This document shows positions 26,886 to 35,187 of a stretch of 64,000 bases of DNA, in pieces. This DNA comes from JAEUOS01 sp965279115. GTDB lineage: Bacteria; Pseudomonadota; Gammaproteobacteria; Burkholderiales; JAEUOS01. A model generated the notes under the pieces. That model was not told the origin of the DNA and did no database searches. It saw only the letters and a program-made list of their open reading frames with translations. Within the stretch, counting starts at the first letter, position 1. The number at the start of each line of letters is the position of its first letter. The stretch is taken from NCBI GenBank assembly GCA_965279115.1, contig OZ257137.1, positions 3,410,001-3,474,000 of the forward strand, given 5' to 3'. Both the position numbers and the translations under genes were made by a program.

Positions 26886-26923
26886 CCGGATGTCCGTCCC
26901 CTGACGGCGACGGACATCCGGCT
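26884..26923 (+). other. Strong intercistronic hairpin between FHA and cyclase genes
   Basis: A perfect 15-base inverted repeat (26884-26898 and 26909-26923; arms begin AGCCGGATG and end CATCCGGCT) with a 10-base loop, starting within the FHA stop codon. No T run follows on either strand, so it is more likely an mRNA-stability, processing or attenuating element than a standard terminator. Confidence 0.7.
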
Positions 26924-26955
26924 GCGCGGCTGCACCGCCATTCCGGGAGGCGTCT

Positions 26956-29211
26956 GTGAAACAGCACTTCGTCCGCATCGGACTCGGCCTGCTTGTGCTG
27001 GTCGTTTTTCTGGTGCATGCGGCCGAGATATTCAACATCCGCATCATTTCGCAGCTCGACGCGATCATCTACGACGCGCGGGTGAAGCTGACGATGCCCG
27101 GCAAGCTCGACGATCGAATCGTGATTCTCGACATCGACGAGAAAAGCCTCGGCAAGCTCGGGCGCTGGCCGTGGAGCCGCGACAAGATGGCCGAACTGAT
27201 CGACCGGCTATTCACCAAGTACGGCGTCGTGATGGTCGGATTCGACGTGGTATTTGCCGAACCGGATGTCAGCTCCGGCATTCGCTCCCTCGAGAACCTC
27301 GCAAAGGACAGTGCGCTCAAGGACAACGAGCAATTCCGCGCCGAAATCGAGAAGCTCAAGCCGACACTGGATTTTGATGCCAGGTTCGCCAAGGCGATTT
27401 CCGGCAAGCCGGTAGTGTTGGGCTACTACCTTTCTTCGGAGGATGATGCTGAGAAAAGCGGTGTGCTTCCGCCACCGGTAATGCCGGGGGGAACGTTCAA
27501 GGGCAGGACCATCGATTGGTTCAAGTGGAACGGCTATGGCGCGAACCTCGAGGTCTTCCAGAAGGCGGCGCTGGCTTCCGGACTGTTCAATCCAATTGTC
27601 GATCTGGACGGTGTGGTGCGGCGCGTGCCAATGCTCTCGGAGTACAACGGCCAGTACTACGAGTCGCTGGCGCTTTCGATGTTCCGTGCCCTGCTGGGCT
27701 CTCCGAATCTGGAGCCGGGCTATCCCCCGGATCGCTTCCTCTCCCGCAACTACCAGGGGCTGGAATGGCTCGAGATGAAAGCCAATACCAGCGCCGGAGT
27801 GCGTTCGGTGCGTATTCCGGTCGACAAGACGGTAAGCGCGCTGGTGCCGTATCGCGGACCCGGCGGAACCAAGGGCAATTCGTTCCGTTACATTTCGCTT
27901 GCCGATGTCTATGAAGGCAAGGTCTCCGAAGCCGACCTGAAGGGAAAGATCGCCTTCTGGGGTACCACCGCGCCCGGACTGCTGGACTTGCGATCGACTC
28001 CGGTCGGCGAGGCCTATCCGGGGGTCGAGATCCACGCCAACCTGCTTTCGGGAATGTTGTCACAGAGCTTCAAGGAACGGCCGCCGTTCACCTTGGGCGC
28101 GGAAGTCCTGCTGCTGTGCATCGGCGGCATCACGCTGGCGCTGTTGCTGCCGTTCCTTTCGCCCATGCGCGCCACCCTGGTCACGGTCGCGGGCATGGCG
28201 CTGATCGTGGTGCTCAATTTCCTCGTCTATTCGCAACTCAACCTGGTCCTGCCGCTGGCCGCCTCGCTGTTGATGACGGCGGCGCTCTTCACGCTGAACA
28301 TGGCCTATGGCTACTTCGTCGAATCGCGCAGCAAGCGCGAGTTCACCGCGCTGTTTGGCCAGTATGTGCCGCCGGAACTGGTCGATGAAATGGCGCGTGA
28401 CCCGACCAAGTACAGCATGGAACCGCAGGCAGCCGACCTCACGATCCTGTTTTCCGACGTACGCGGGTTCACCACGATTTCCGAAAGCCTGTCGCCTGGC
28501 GACCTGGCGTCGTACATCAATGATTATCTGACCGGCATGTCGGCGGTGATCTCGAAGAACCGCGGAACGCTTGACAAGTACATCGGCGACGCGGTCATGG
28601 CATTCTGGGGGGCGCCGGTGCCGGATGCCGAACATGCGCGGCAAGGCGTGCTTACCGCCCTCGAAATGCAGAGAATCGCCGCCGAACTGAACGAGAAATT
28701 CCGCGCCAAGGGCTGGCCGACCCTGAAAATCGGGATTGGCGTGAATTCCGGCAATGTCCGTGTCGGTGACATGGGTTCCAAGGTGCGCAAGGCTTATACC
28801 GTGATGGGCGATCCGGTGAATCTGGCATCCCGCCTGGAAGGGCGGACCAAGGAGTATGGCGTCGGAATCCTGGTCGGCGAAGGTACGGAAAAGGTCGTCA
28901 AGGACGTGATCTTCAAGGAACTCGACCGGATCCGGGTGAAAGGAAAGAACGAACCGGTAGCGATCTACGAACCGCAATGCCTGGAAGCGGACGCCGACAA
29001 GAAACTCAAGGATGAACTGAAGATCTGGCGCGACGCGCTCAAAGCCTATCGCTCGCAATCCTGGGATCAGGTGGAAATGAATCTCCTGAACCTGCAGCGC
29101 ATGAATCCGGACTGCTATCTCTACGAAAAGTACGCCGAGCGCGTGATACAGTTCAGGAAGAATCCTCCGGGCCCGAATTGGGACGGGGTAACCACTTTTG
29201 ACGAGAAATAG
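26956..29211 (+). CDS. CHASE2-domain adenylate cyclase (class III)
   Basis: A 751-residue membrane cyclase: N-terminal anchor, periplasmic CHASE2 domain (about 25-370, with ILDIDEKSLGKLGRWPWSRD closely matching the kinase's sensor), three transmembrane helices (about 375-455), then the catalytic domain. Catalytic residues are in place: first metal Asp501 (FSDVRGFT), second Asp545 and the purine-selecting Lys541 in DKYIGDAVMAFWG, and VMGDPVNLASR with the Asp that, with Lys, indicates ATP rather than GTP. It should make cAMP in response to an extracytoplasmic signal. The start is GTG. The next gene encodes a cyclic-nucleotide phosphodiesterase and the one after that a cyclic-nucleotide-binding protein. 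Confidence 0.93.
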   Translation: MKQHFVRIGLGLLVLVVFLVHAAEIFNIRIISQLDAIIYDARVKLTMPGKLDDRIVILDIDEKSLGKLGRWPWSRDKMAELIDRLFTKYGVVMVGFDVVFAEPDVSSGIRSLENLAKDSALKDNEQFRAEIEKLKPTLDFDARFAKAISGKPVVLGYYLSSEDDAEKSGVLPPPVMPGGTFKGRTIDWFKWNGYGANLEVFQKAALASGLFNPIVDLDGVVRRVPMLSEYNGQYYESLALSMFRALLGSPNLEPGYPPDRFLSRNYQGLEWLEMKANTSAGVRSVRIPVDKTVSALVPYRGPGGTKGNSFRYISLADVYEGKVSEADLKGKIAFWGTTAPGLLDLRSTPVGEAYPGVEIHANLLSGMLSQSFKERPPFTLGAEVLLLCIGGITLALLLPFLSPMRATLVTVAGMALIVVLNFLVYSQLNLVLPLAASLLMTAALFTLNMAYGYFVESRSKREFTALFGQYVPPELVDEMARDPTKYSMEPQAADLTILFSDVRGFTTISESLSPGDLASYINDYLTGMSAVISKNRGTLDKYIGDAVMAFWGAPVPDAEHARQGVLTALEMQRIAAELNEKFRAKGWPTLKIGIGVNSGNVRVGDMGSKVRKAYTVMGDPVNLASRLEGRTKEYGVGILVGEGTEKVVKDVIFKELDRIRVKGKNEPVAIYEPQCLEADADKKLKDELKIWRDALKAYRSQSWDQVEMNLLNLQRMNPDCYLYEKYAERVIQFRKNPPGPNWDGVTTFDEK

Positions 29212-29235
29212 CGCGTCCATGACGGACTCGACAAG

Positions 29236-30003
29236 ATGAAAGTCAAGGTTCTCGGATGTTCGGGCGGCATTGGCGGCAAGCATTTGCGCACCACTGCGTT
29301 GCGCGTCGACAACGACGTATTGATCGACGCCGGGACGGGTGTGGCCGACCTTTCACTGACCGAACTGTCGATGATCGACCATATCTTCCTCACCCATTCG
29401 CATCTTGACCATATCGCGACGATCCCGTTTATCGTCGATACAGTCGGTGCGATGCGCGACAAGCCCTTGACGATCTATGGGATCGAGGAAACCCTCGATA
29501 CCCTCAAGAAGCACATTTTCAACTGGAGCGTATGGCCCGATTTCACGTCGATTCCAACGGCCGACAAGCCGTTCATGCGTTACCAGAAGATCAGGCTCGG
29601 ACAGCGCATCAGCATCGACGGCCGTGTGTTCACACCCTTGCCCGCCAACCACACGGTGCCTGCGGTCGGGTACCAGATCGACAGTGATCGCAATGCGCTC
29701 GTGTTTACCGGCGACACTTATGTTAACGATCCGCTCTGGAAGATCGTCAACCGCATCCCCAATCTCAAGTACCTGATCATCGAAACGGCATTTTGCAATC
29801 GCGAATTGCAGCTTGCGGTCGCGTCCAAGCACCTTTGCCCGAGCCTGCTGGCGGAGGAGCTGGCCAAACTTGAGCGGACGGCGGAGATTTTCATCACCCA
29901 TCTCAAGCCCGGCGAGATCGAGTTGACCATGCAGGAGATCGAGGAGTTCGCGGGCGACTACAAGCCGCGCATGCTGCAAAACGGCCAGGTATTCGAGTTT
30001 TGA
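29236..30003 (+). CDS. Metallo-beta-lactamase-fold 3',5'-cyclic-nucleotide phosphodiesterase (class II type)
   Basis: A 255-residue metallohydrolase. The zinc motif THSHLDHIATIPF gives the HxHxDH signature, with later ligands in PANHTV, FTGDTY and ITHLKPGE. Overall sequence (MKVKVLGCSGGIGGKHLRTTAL, LTIYGIEETLDTLKKHIFN) resembles class II cAMP phosphodiesterases (PF02112/CpdP-like) more than RNase Z or lactamases. Lying 24 bases after an adenylate cyclase gene, it most likely hydrolyses the cAMP that enzyme makes. Activity is inferred from family and context. Confidence 0.85.
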   Translation: MKVKVLGCSGGIGGKHLRTTALRVDNDVLIDAGTGVADLSLTELSMIDHIFLTHSHLDHIATIPFIVDTVGAMRDKPLTIYGIEETLDTLKKHIFNWSVWPDFTSIPTADKPFMRYQKIRLGQRISIDGRVFTPLPANHTVPAVGYQIDSDRNALVFTGDTYVNDPLWKIVNRIPNLKYLIIETAFCNRELQLAVASKHLCPSLLAEELAKLERTAEIFITHLKPGEIELTMQEIEEFAGDYKPRMLQNGQVFEF

Positions 30004-30011
30004 CACGCGAC

Positions 30012-31094
30012 ATGGCAGCGAACCCCGTATCCATTGACGTCTTGCGGAAGTTCGAACCGCTGGGCTCGCTTTCCGAGCAACGACTGCGCGAATTTTCCGA
30101 ACTTTGCGTGTCCGAAATTGTGCCGAAAGGCCACGACCCCCTGCGCTCGCGGGAAGGTAGCGACCAGCTCGCATATCTGACTGCAGGCGAGGTCCAGTTG
30201 ATGTTCTCCGATGGAAGTGCCGAGACCATCGCCGCCGGGAGCGATGCGGCACGTTCGGCGCTGATCCGCGCGAAAAGCATCGTCGCCGCCACCGCCAATT
30301 CCGATGTCGAATTGATCCGGATAGACCGTGACCTGCTTGACATCATGCTGACCTGGGACCAGTTGGCGGAATTCGACGCCACCCGTACCGGCAGGCTCAA
30401 GGTGCTGGTGCAGGATGACACGCCGCAGTTGCCGCAGTGGAAGGTGATGTCCGGCGTATTCAGCATGTCCAACCTGAGCACCGGCGCGTTCGCGAATCTT
30501 CCGTCGGCCCATATCGCCGAACTGCTCAACCGGTTTGCGCGCATGGAGGTCAACGCGGGCGACGTGATCATCCGCGAGGGGGACGAAGGCGACTACTATT
30601 ACGTGATTGAATCGGGACGCGCCTCCGTTACCCGTCTGGTCGGCGGCGTTGTCATCACCCTGGCTGACCTGAAAAGCGGGGATGCCTTCGGCGAAGAGGC
30701 ACTGGTGTCGGACGCCAAGCGCAACGCGACGATCACCATGAAGCTGCCGGGCGTGCTCCTGCGACTGGCCAAGCACGATTTCATTGCGCTGCTCAAGGAG
30801 CCCCTGCTTAACCGTATCCAGATGCCGGTCGCGACCGCGAAGGTGGCGGCGGGCGCCCAATGGCTGGATGTGCGCTACCCTTCCGAGTTCCAGTACGATC
30901 GCCTGCCGGGTGCGATCAACATTCCGCTTGCGGAGATTCGCAACGCGTTCAACGTCCTGGATAAATCCCGTGAATTCGTTGTCTATTGCCAGAGTGGGCG
31001 GCGGAGTGCGGCAGCCGCATTCCTGCTGGCGCATCGGGGGTTCAAGGTGTTTTTGCTGGATGGTGGCCTCTGGGCCGTGCGCAAGTCGGGGTAA
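30012..31094 (+). CDS. Cyclic-nucleotide-binding protein with C-terminal rhodanese domain
   Basis: About 360 residues. A first cyclic-nucleotide-binding-like domain (to ~115) is degenerate: its phosphate cassette reads GSDAARSAL without the Gly-Glu pair. A second domain (~155-265) is canonical, with VIIREGDEGDYYYVIESG and the cassette FGEEALVSDAKRNATI. A rhodanese domain (~275-360) keeps the active Cys in YCQSGRRSAAAA. It probably reads cAMP from the neighbouring cyclase and couples it to sulfur transfer or a redox-active Cys. No DNA-binding domain is present, so it is not a CRP-type regulator. ATG 30012 is my choice; a TTG at 30000 overlapping the previous stop is equally possible. Confidence 0.88.
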   Translation: MAANPVSIDVLRKFEPLGSLSEQRLREFSELCVSEIVPKGHDPLRSREGSDQLAYLTAGEVQLMFSDGSAETIAAGSDAARSALIRAKSIVAATANSDVELIRIDRDLLDIMLTWDQLAEFDATRTGRLKVLVQDDTPQLPQWKVMSGVFSMSNLSTGAFANLPSAHIAELLNRFARMEVNAGDVIIREGDEGDYYYVIESGRASVTRLVGGVVITLADLKSGDAFGEEALVSDAKRNATITMKLPGVLLRLAKHDFIALLKEPLLNRIQMPVATAKVAAGAQWLDVRYPSEFQYDRLPGAINIPLAEIRNAFNVLDKSREFVVYCQSGRRSAAAAFLLAHRGFKVFLLDGGLWAVRKSG

Positions 31095-31179
31095 ACGTGG
31101 CCCTTGCACTGCGCTGTTTGACTGAAATTCCGGGCCGGATGTCCGGTTCGGTATGTATTGCCGCGGCGTGGAGCAGATC

Positions 31180-33552
31180 ATGAGCGCAGTATTGAGTCCG
31201 AAACCGCCGGCACAGGGCAGCGATGTCAGCCAGAAGCTCAATTTCCAGAAGAACCTGCAGACGGTCACCAACCGGATCCATGCGACCAACAACATCGACG
31301 AGATCATGTTGGAGGTCAGCCAGGAGATCTGCACGCTGTTCAATGCGGATCGGCTGACCATCTACACGATCGCCGAAGACAAGACGTCGATCATCTCCAA
31401 GGTCAAGACCGGTCTCAACTCGTTCAAGGACCTTAAGCTTCCGATTGCGGAGCACAGCATTGCCGGCTACGTCGCCTTGTCGAAAAAGCTGATCAACATC
31501 CGGGATGTATACGACGAAGGCGAACTCAAGTCGCACAATCCGAACTTGCGTTTCCTTCAGGAAGTCGACAAGCGCACCGGATATCGCACCAAACAGGTGC
31601 TTTGTGCGCCCGTTGTGGATGCGCAATCCGGCGAGCTTATCGGTGTCGTCCAGATCATCAACAACAAGTCCGGGCAGCCTTTCGGCCAACTCGAGGAAGA
31701 AGGCGCGGTCGGACTGATTCAGACCCTTGCAATCGCCTTTCGCCAGCGCCAGAAGGCGGCACAGCCGGTCAAGACCAAGTATGACTACCTGGTTGCCGAC
31801 GCGGTGCTTTCGGCGCAGGAATTCGACCTCGCCACGCGGTCGGCGCGGCGCAAGGGCATTGACGTCGAAGAGGTTTTGATTGGCGAGTTCCAGGTCAAGG
31901 TGGCAGCCATGGGCGCCGCCTTGTCGAAATTCTTCGGCGTGTCTTACGAGCCATTCAAGGCCGACCGAGTCAAGCCGTCGGACCTGCTCAAGAACCTCAA
32001 GCGCGACTACGTCGAATCCAGCCAGTGGATCCCGATCGATGATGCAAAGGAAGGGCTGGTGGTGTTGTGCCTCGATCCCGAACGGGTCCGTAGTTCGCGG
32101 ATTGTCAACAACATCTTCCCCAGGGCCACCAAGGTGGTCTACAAGGTCACCACCGCCACCGAATTCAAGCAGACACTGAACCTTTTTTTCGGCGAGGACT
32201 TGAGCGGCGGCGACATCGACTCCATCCTCGGTGCCATTCACGACGGTGATGACGAACCCATCGTCGATACGGGCGACGACGTCAACGCGGCGGCCGACAA
32301 CGAACTGGTCAAGCTGGTCAACAAGATCATCATCGACGCCTACAACCAGGGGGCCTCCGACATTCATATCGAGCCCTACCCGGGCAAGGCCAAGACCGAA
32401 ATTCGCTTCCGCAAGGATGGTTCGCTCGGGCCCTACATCGAGATTCCGGCCAGCTACCGCAATGCCATCGTGGCGCGCCTGAAGATCATGTGCGATCTTG
32501 ACATCTCGGAGAAGCGCCGGCCGCAGGACGGCAAGATCAAGTTCAAGAAGTACGGGCCGCTCGATATCGAATTGCGGGTCGCGACCATTCCTACCGCCGG
32601 CGGCGTCGAGGACGTCGTGATGCGTATTCTCGCCGCCGGCGAGCCGATCCCGCTGGATAGTCTCGGCGTGACCAAGAAAAACCTCGAGGCACTGAAGAAG
32701 ACCGTCAGCAAGCCTTACGGCCTGTTCTTTGTTTGCGGGCCGACAGGCTCCGGCAAGACCACCACGCTGCACTCGGTGCTGGGCTTCCTGAACACGCCCG
32801 ACACCAAGATCTGGACCGCTGAAGACCCGGTTGAAATCACCCAAAAGGGCCTGCGGCAGGTGCAGGTCAACAAAAAGGCCGGGCTGGACTTCGCGGTCGT
32901 CATGAAGGCCTTCCTGCGCGCCGATCCGGACATCATCATGGTCGGCGAGATGCGCGATGCCGAAACCACCGGCACGGGCATCGAGGCTTCGCTCACCGGC
33001 CACCTGGTATTCGCCACGCTGCATACCAATAGCGCGCCCGAGGCGGTCATCCGCCTGCTCGACATGGGGATGGACCCTTTCAATTTCGCCGACGCGCTGC
33101 TCGGCATCCTGGCGCAGCGGCTTGCCAAGCGCCTGTGCAAGGAATGCAAGGAGCCCTACAGTCCCGATCCGAACGAGCTCAAGTCTTTCATCACCGAATA
33201 CGCCGAGGAACTCGTGAAGACGCCGGCCTGGAAGCAGGACCCGCAAGGCCAGTTCAAGAAGCTCTACGACTACTGGCTGCAGGAATACGGCAAGGACGGC
33301 AAGCTCACCATGTTCAAGGCCAAGGGCTGCGACAAGTGCGGCAACTCCGGCTACAAGGGCCGGGTCGGCCTGCACGAATTGATGGTGGCCTCCGAGCGAG
33401 TCAAGAAACTGATCCAGGAAAAGGGCCGTGTCTCCGACATCTTCACCACTTCAGTCGAGGACGGCATGAGCACCCTCAAGATGGACGGCATGGAGAAAGT
33501 GCTGATGGGCGTGACGGACATGAAGCAGGTCCGTACGGTCTGTATCAAGTAA
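31180..33552 (+). CDS. GAF-domain GspE/PilB-type secretion or pilus ATPase
   Basis: A 790-residue protein. An N-terminal GAF domain (about 20-185: FNADRLTIYTIAED, VLCAPVVDAQSGELIGVVQI) is followed by a T2SSE_N/MshEN-like domain (about 200-330) and a complete GspE/PilB ATPase. Walker A is GPTGSGKTT (Lys526), the Walker B region is LRADPDIIMVGEMRD, and the zinc site has CKECKEP and CDKCGNSG. Such ATPases drive pilus extension or type II secretion, and MshEN domains in relatives bind c-di-GMP. No other pilus or secretion gene is nearby. It starts at ATG 31180 behind GGAG. The next gene is an HD-GYP phosphodiesterase that also carries a GAF domain. Confidence 0.92.
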   Translation: MSAVLSPKPPAQGSDVSQKLNFQKNLQTVTNRIHATNNIDEIMLEVSQEICTLFNADRLTIYTIAEDKTSIISKVKTGLNSFKDLKLPIAEHSIAGYVALSKKLINIRDVYDEGELKSHNPNLRFLQEVDKRTGYRTKQVLCAPVVDAQSGELIGVVQIINNKSGQPFGQLEEEGAVGLIQTLAIAFRQRQKAAQPVKTKYDYLVADAVLSAQEFDLATRSARRKGIDVEEVLIGEFQVKVAAMGAALSKFFGVSYEPFKADRVKPSDLLKNLKRDYVESSQWIPIDDAKEGLVVLCLDPERVRSSRIVNNIFPRATKVVYKVTTATEFKQTLNLFFGEDLSGGDIDSILGAIHDGDDEPIVDTGDDVNAAADNELVKLVNKIIIDAYNQGASDIHIEPYPGKAKTEIRFRKDGSLGPYIEIPASYRNAIVARLKIMCDLDISEKRRPQDGKIKFKKYGPLDIELRVATIPTAGGVEDVVMRILAAGEPIPLDSLGVTKKNLEALKKTVSKPYGLFFVCGPTGSGKTTTLHSVLGFLNTPDTKIWTAEDPVEITQKGLRQVQVNKKAGLDFAVVMKAFLRADPDIIMVGEMRDAETTGTGIEASLTGHLVFATLHTNSAPEAVIRLLDMGMDPFNFADALLGILAQRLAKRLCKECKEPYSPDPNELKSFITEYAEELVKTPAWKQDPQGQFKKLYDYWLQEYGKDGKLTMFKAKGCDKCGNSGYKGRVGLHELMVASERVKKLIQEKGRVSDIFTTSVEDGMSTLKMDGMEKVLMGVTDMKQVRTVCIK

Positions 33553-33576
33553 CCGGAAGGCGACCCAGCCGGTACC

Positions 33577-35163
33577 GTGGCCACCGTCGAGGACCTATTC
33601 ACCCGGCTTGAGCAGCTCAACGCCGTCGGGGCCGCCTTGTCCCAGGAGCGCAATATCAATGCGCTGCTGGAAAAAATCCTGCGCGCGGCCAAGGGCATCA
33701 CCGGCGCGGACGGCGGAACGCTGTACCGCCTGATCGACGGTGAAAACCTGCAGTTCGAGATCGTCCTCAACGATTCGCTGGGCATCGCGCTGGGAGGCAC
33801 CACCGGAAACGAGATCTCGTTTTATCCGATCCGCCTGCACGACGACAACAGCCAGCCAAACATGTCGATGGTCGCCGCCTATGCCGCGCTCACCGGCGAC
33901 ACCGTGAATATCGCCGACGCCTACACGGCCGACGGGTTCGATTTCTCGGGTACGCGCAACTTCGACAAGAAGACCGGCTACCGTTCGACCTCGTTTCTCA
34001 CCATTCCGATGCGGGACCATGAGAACGAGATCATCGGCGTGCTGCAATTGCTCAACCGCATCGATCCGCAAAGCGGAAAGGTGACCGAGTTTTCCGACGC
34101 CGACCAGCGTCTGGCGGAGAGCCTGGCTTCACAGGCTGCGATTGCCCTGACCAATCGAAACCTGATTCTCCAGCTCGAGCAGCTGTTCGAATCGTTCATC
34201 AACGTGATGAACACGGCCATCGATGAAAAGTCGCCCTACACAGGCGGTCATTGCCAGCGCGTTCCCACGCTCACCATGATGCTGGCCGAGGCGGTCAACG
34301 AAACGACGTCGGGTCCCCTCAAGGACTTCACGATGACCGATCGTGACCGTTATGAACTGAAGATCGCCGGCCTCCTGCATGATTGCGGCAAGGTCACCAC
34401 CCCGGTGCACGTGGTGGACAAGGCGACCAAGCTTGAGACCATCTTCGACCGGGTGCATCTGGTGGATACGCGCTTCGAGGTATTGAAGCGGGATGCGGAA
34501 ATAGCCATGCTCAAGGGAGAGATCTCCGCTGACGAACATGCCGCGCGATTGCGCCAGTACGCCGATGATCGCGCCTTGCTGCGCCGGACCAACGTCGGTG
34601 GCGAGTTCATGCGCGACGAGGACGTCACCAGAGTCAGGAAGATCGCCGAGTACCGCTGGACCGACGTCGACGGCAATGAAGCGCCGTTCCTCAGCGAGGA
34701 CGAGGTCAGGAACCTGACCGTGCGCGCCGGTACCCTCACACAAGAGGAGCGCGAGGTGATCAATTACCACATCGTCGCCACCATCAAGATGCTGGAGGCC
34801 TTGCCATGGCCCAAGCACCTGAAGAATGTCCCGGAATACGCAGGTGGCCACCACGAGCGGATGGACGGCAAGGGTTACCCGCGCGGCCTCAAGCGCGAAG
34901 ACATGAGCGTGCAGGCGCGGGTGATGGGGATCGCCGACATTTTCGAGGCGTTGACCGCGCCCGACCGCCCTTACAAGAAGGGCAAGACCCTGACCGAGTC
35001 GCTCGAGATTCTCGGCAAGTTCAAGCTCAACGGGCACGTCGATCCCGATCTGTTCGACGTGTTCATCCGCGAGAAGGTGTATCTGAAATACGCCGAGAAG
35101 TTCATGAATCCGGACCAGATCGACGATGTCGACCTCTCGCGTATCCCGGGCGTGAGCGCCTGA
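33577..35163 (+). CDS. GAF and HD-GYP domain protein (putative c-di-GMP phosphodiesterase)
   Basis: A 528-residue protein. The GAF domain (about 15-190) resembles that of the preceding ATPase (FSDADQRLAESLASQAAIALTNRNL). The HD-GYP domain follows, with HD at 268-269 in LLHDCGKVTTP and HHERMDGKGYPRG (GYP 433-435). Between these motifs is a long insertion of about 100 residues (through RALLRRTNVGGEFMRDEDVTR) that lengthens the usual spacing. HD-GYP proteins hydrolyse c-di-GMP to GMP. The start is GTG 33577, 24 bases after the ATPase stop. Together the two genes suggest a secretion or pilus motor linked to c-di-GMP. Confidence 0.92.
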   Translation: MATVEDLFTRLEQLNAVGAALSQERNINALLEKILRAAKGITGADGGTLYRLIDGENLQFEIVLNDSLGIALGGTTGNEISFYPIRLHDDNSQPNMSMVAAYAALTGDTVNIADAYTADGFDFSGTRNFDKKTGYRSTSFLTIPMRDHENEIIGVLQLLNRIDPQSGKVTEFSDADQRLAESLASQAAIALTNRNLILQLEQLFESFINVMNTAIDEKSPYTGGHCQRVPTLTMMLAEAVNETTSGPLKDFTMTDRDRYELKIAGLLHDCGKVTTPVHVVDKATKLETIFDRVHLVDTRFEVLKRDAEIAMLKGEISADEHAARLRQYADDRALLRRTNVGGEFMRDEDVTRVRKIAEYRWTDVDGNEAPFLSEDEVRNLTVRAGTLTQEEREVINYHIVATIKMLEALPWPKHLKNVPEYAGGHHERMDGKGYPRGLKREDMSVQARVMGIADIFEALTAPDRPYKKGKTLTESLEILGKFKLNGHVDPDLFDVFIREKVYLKYAEKFMNPDQIDDVDLSRIPGVSA

Positions 35164-35187
35164 AATGCCGATCGCCTGACTTCCCCC

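Noticed and set aside
29236..30003. Reading the metallo-beta-lactamase-fold protein as RNase Z or a beta-lactamase
   Set aside because: No signal peptide or lactamase features, and the sequence and the adjacent cyclase favour a class II cyclic-nucleotide phosphodiesterase.
30012..31094. Reading the cyclic-nucleotide-binding protein as a CRP/FNR transcription factor
   Set aside because: There is no helix-turn-helix after the binding domains; the C-terminus is a rhodanese.
31042..33375. A 777-residue open frame on the minus strand opposite the GspE/PilB-type ATPase
   Set aside because: The plus strand holds an unmistakable ATPase with all motifs. Long antisense frames are expected in GC-rich DNA, and the product shows no domain.
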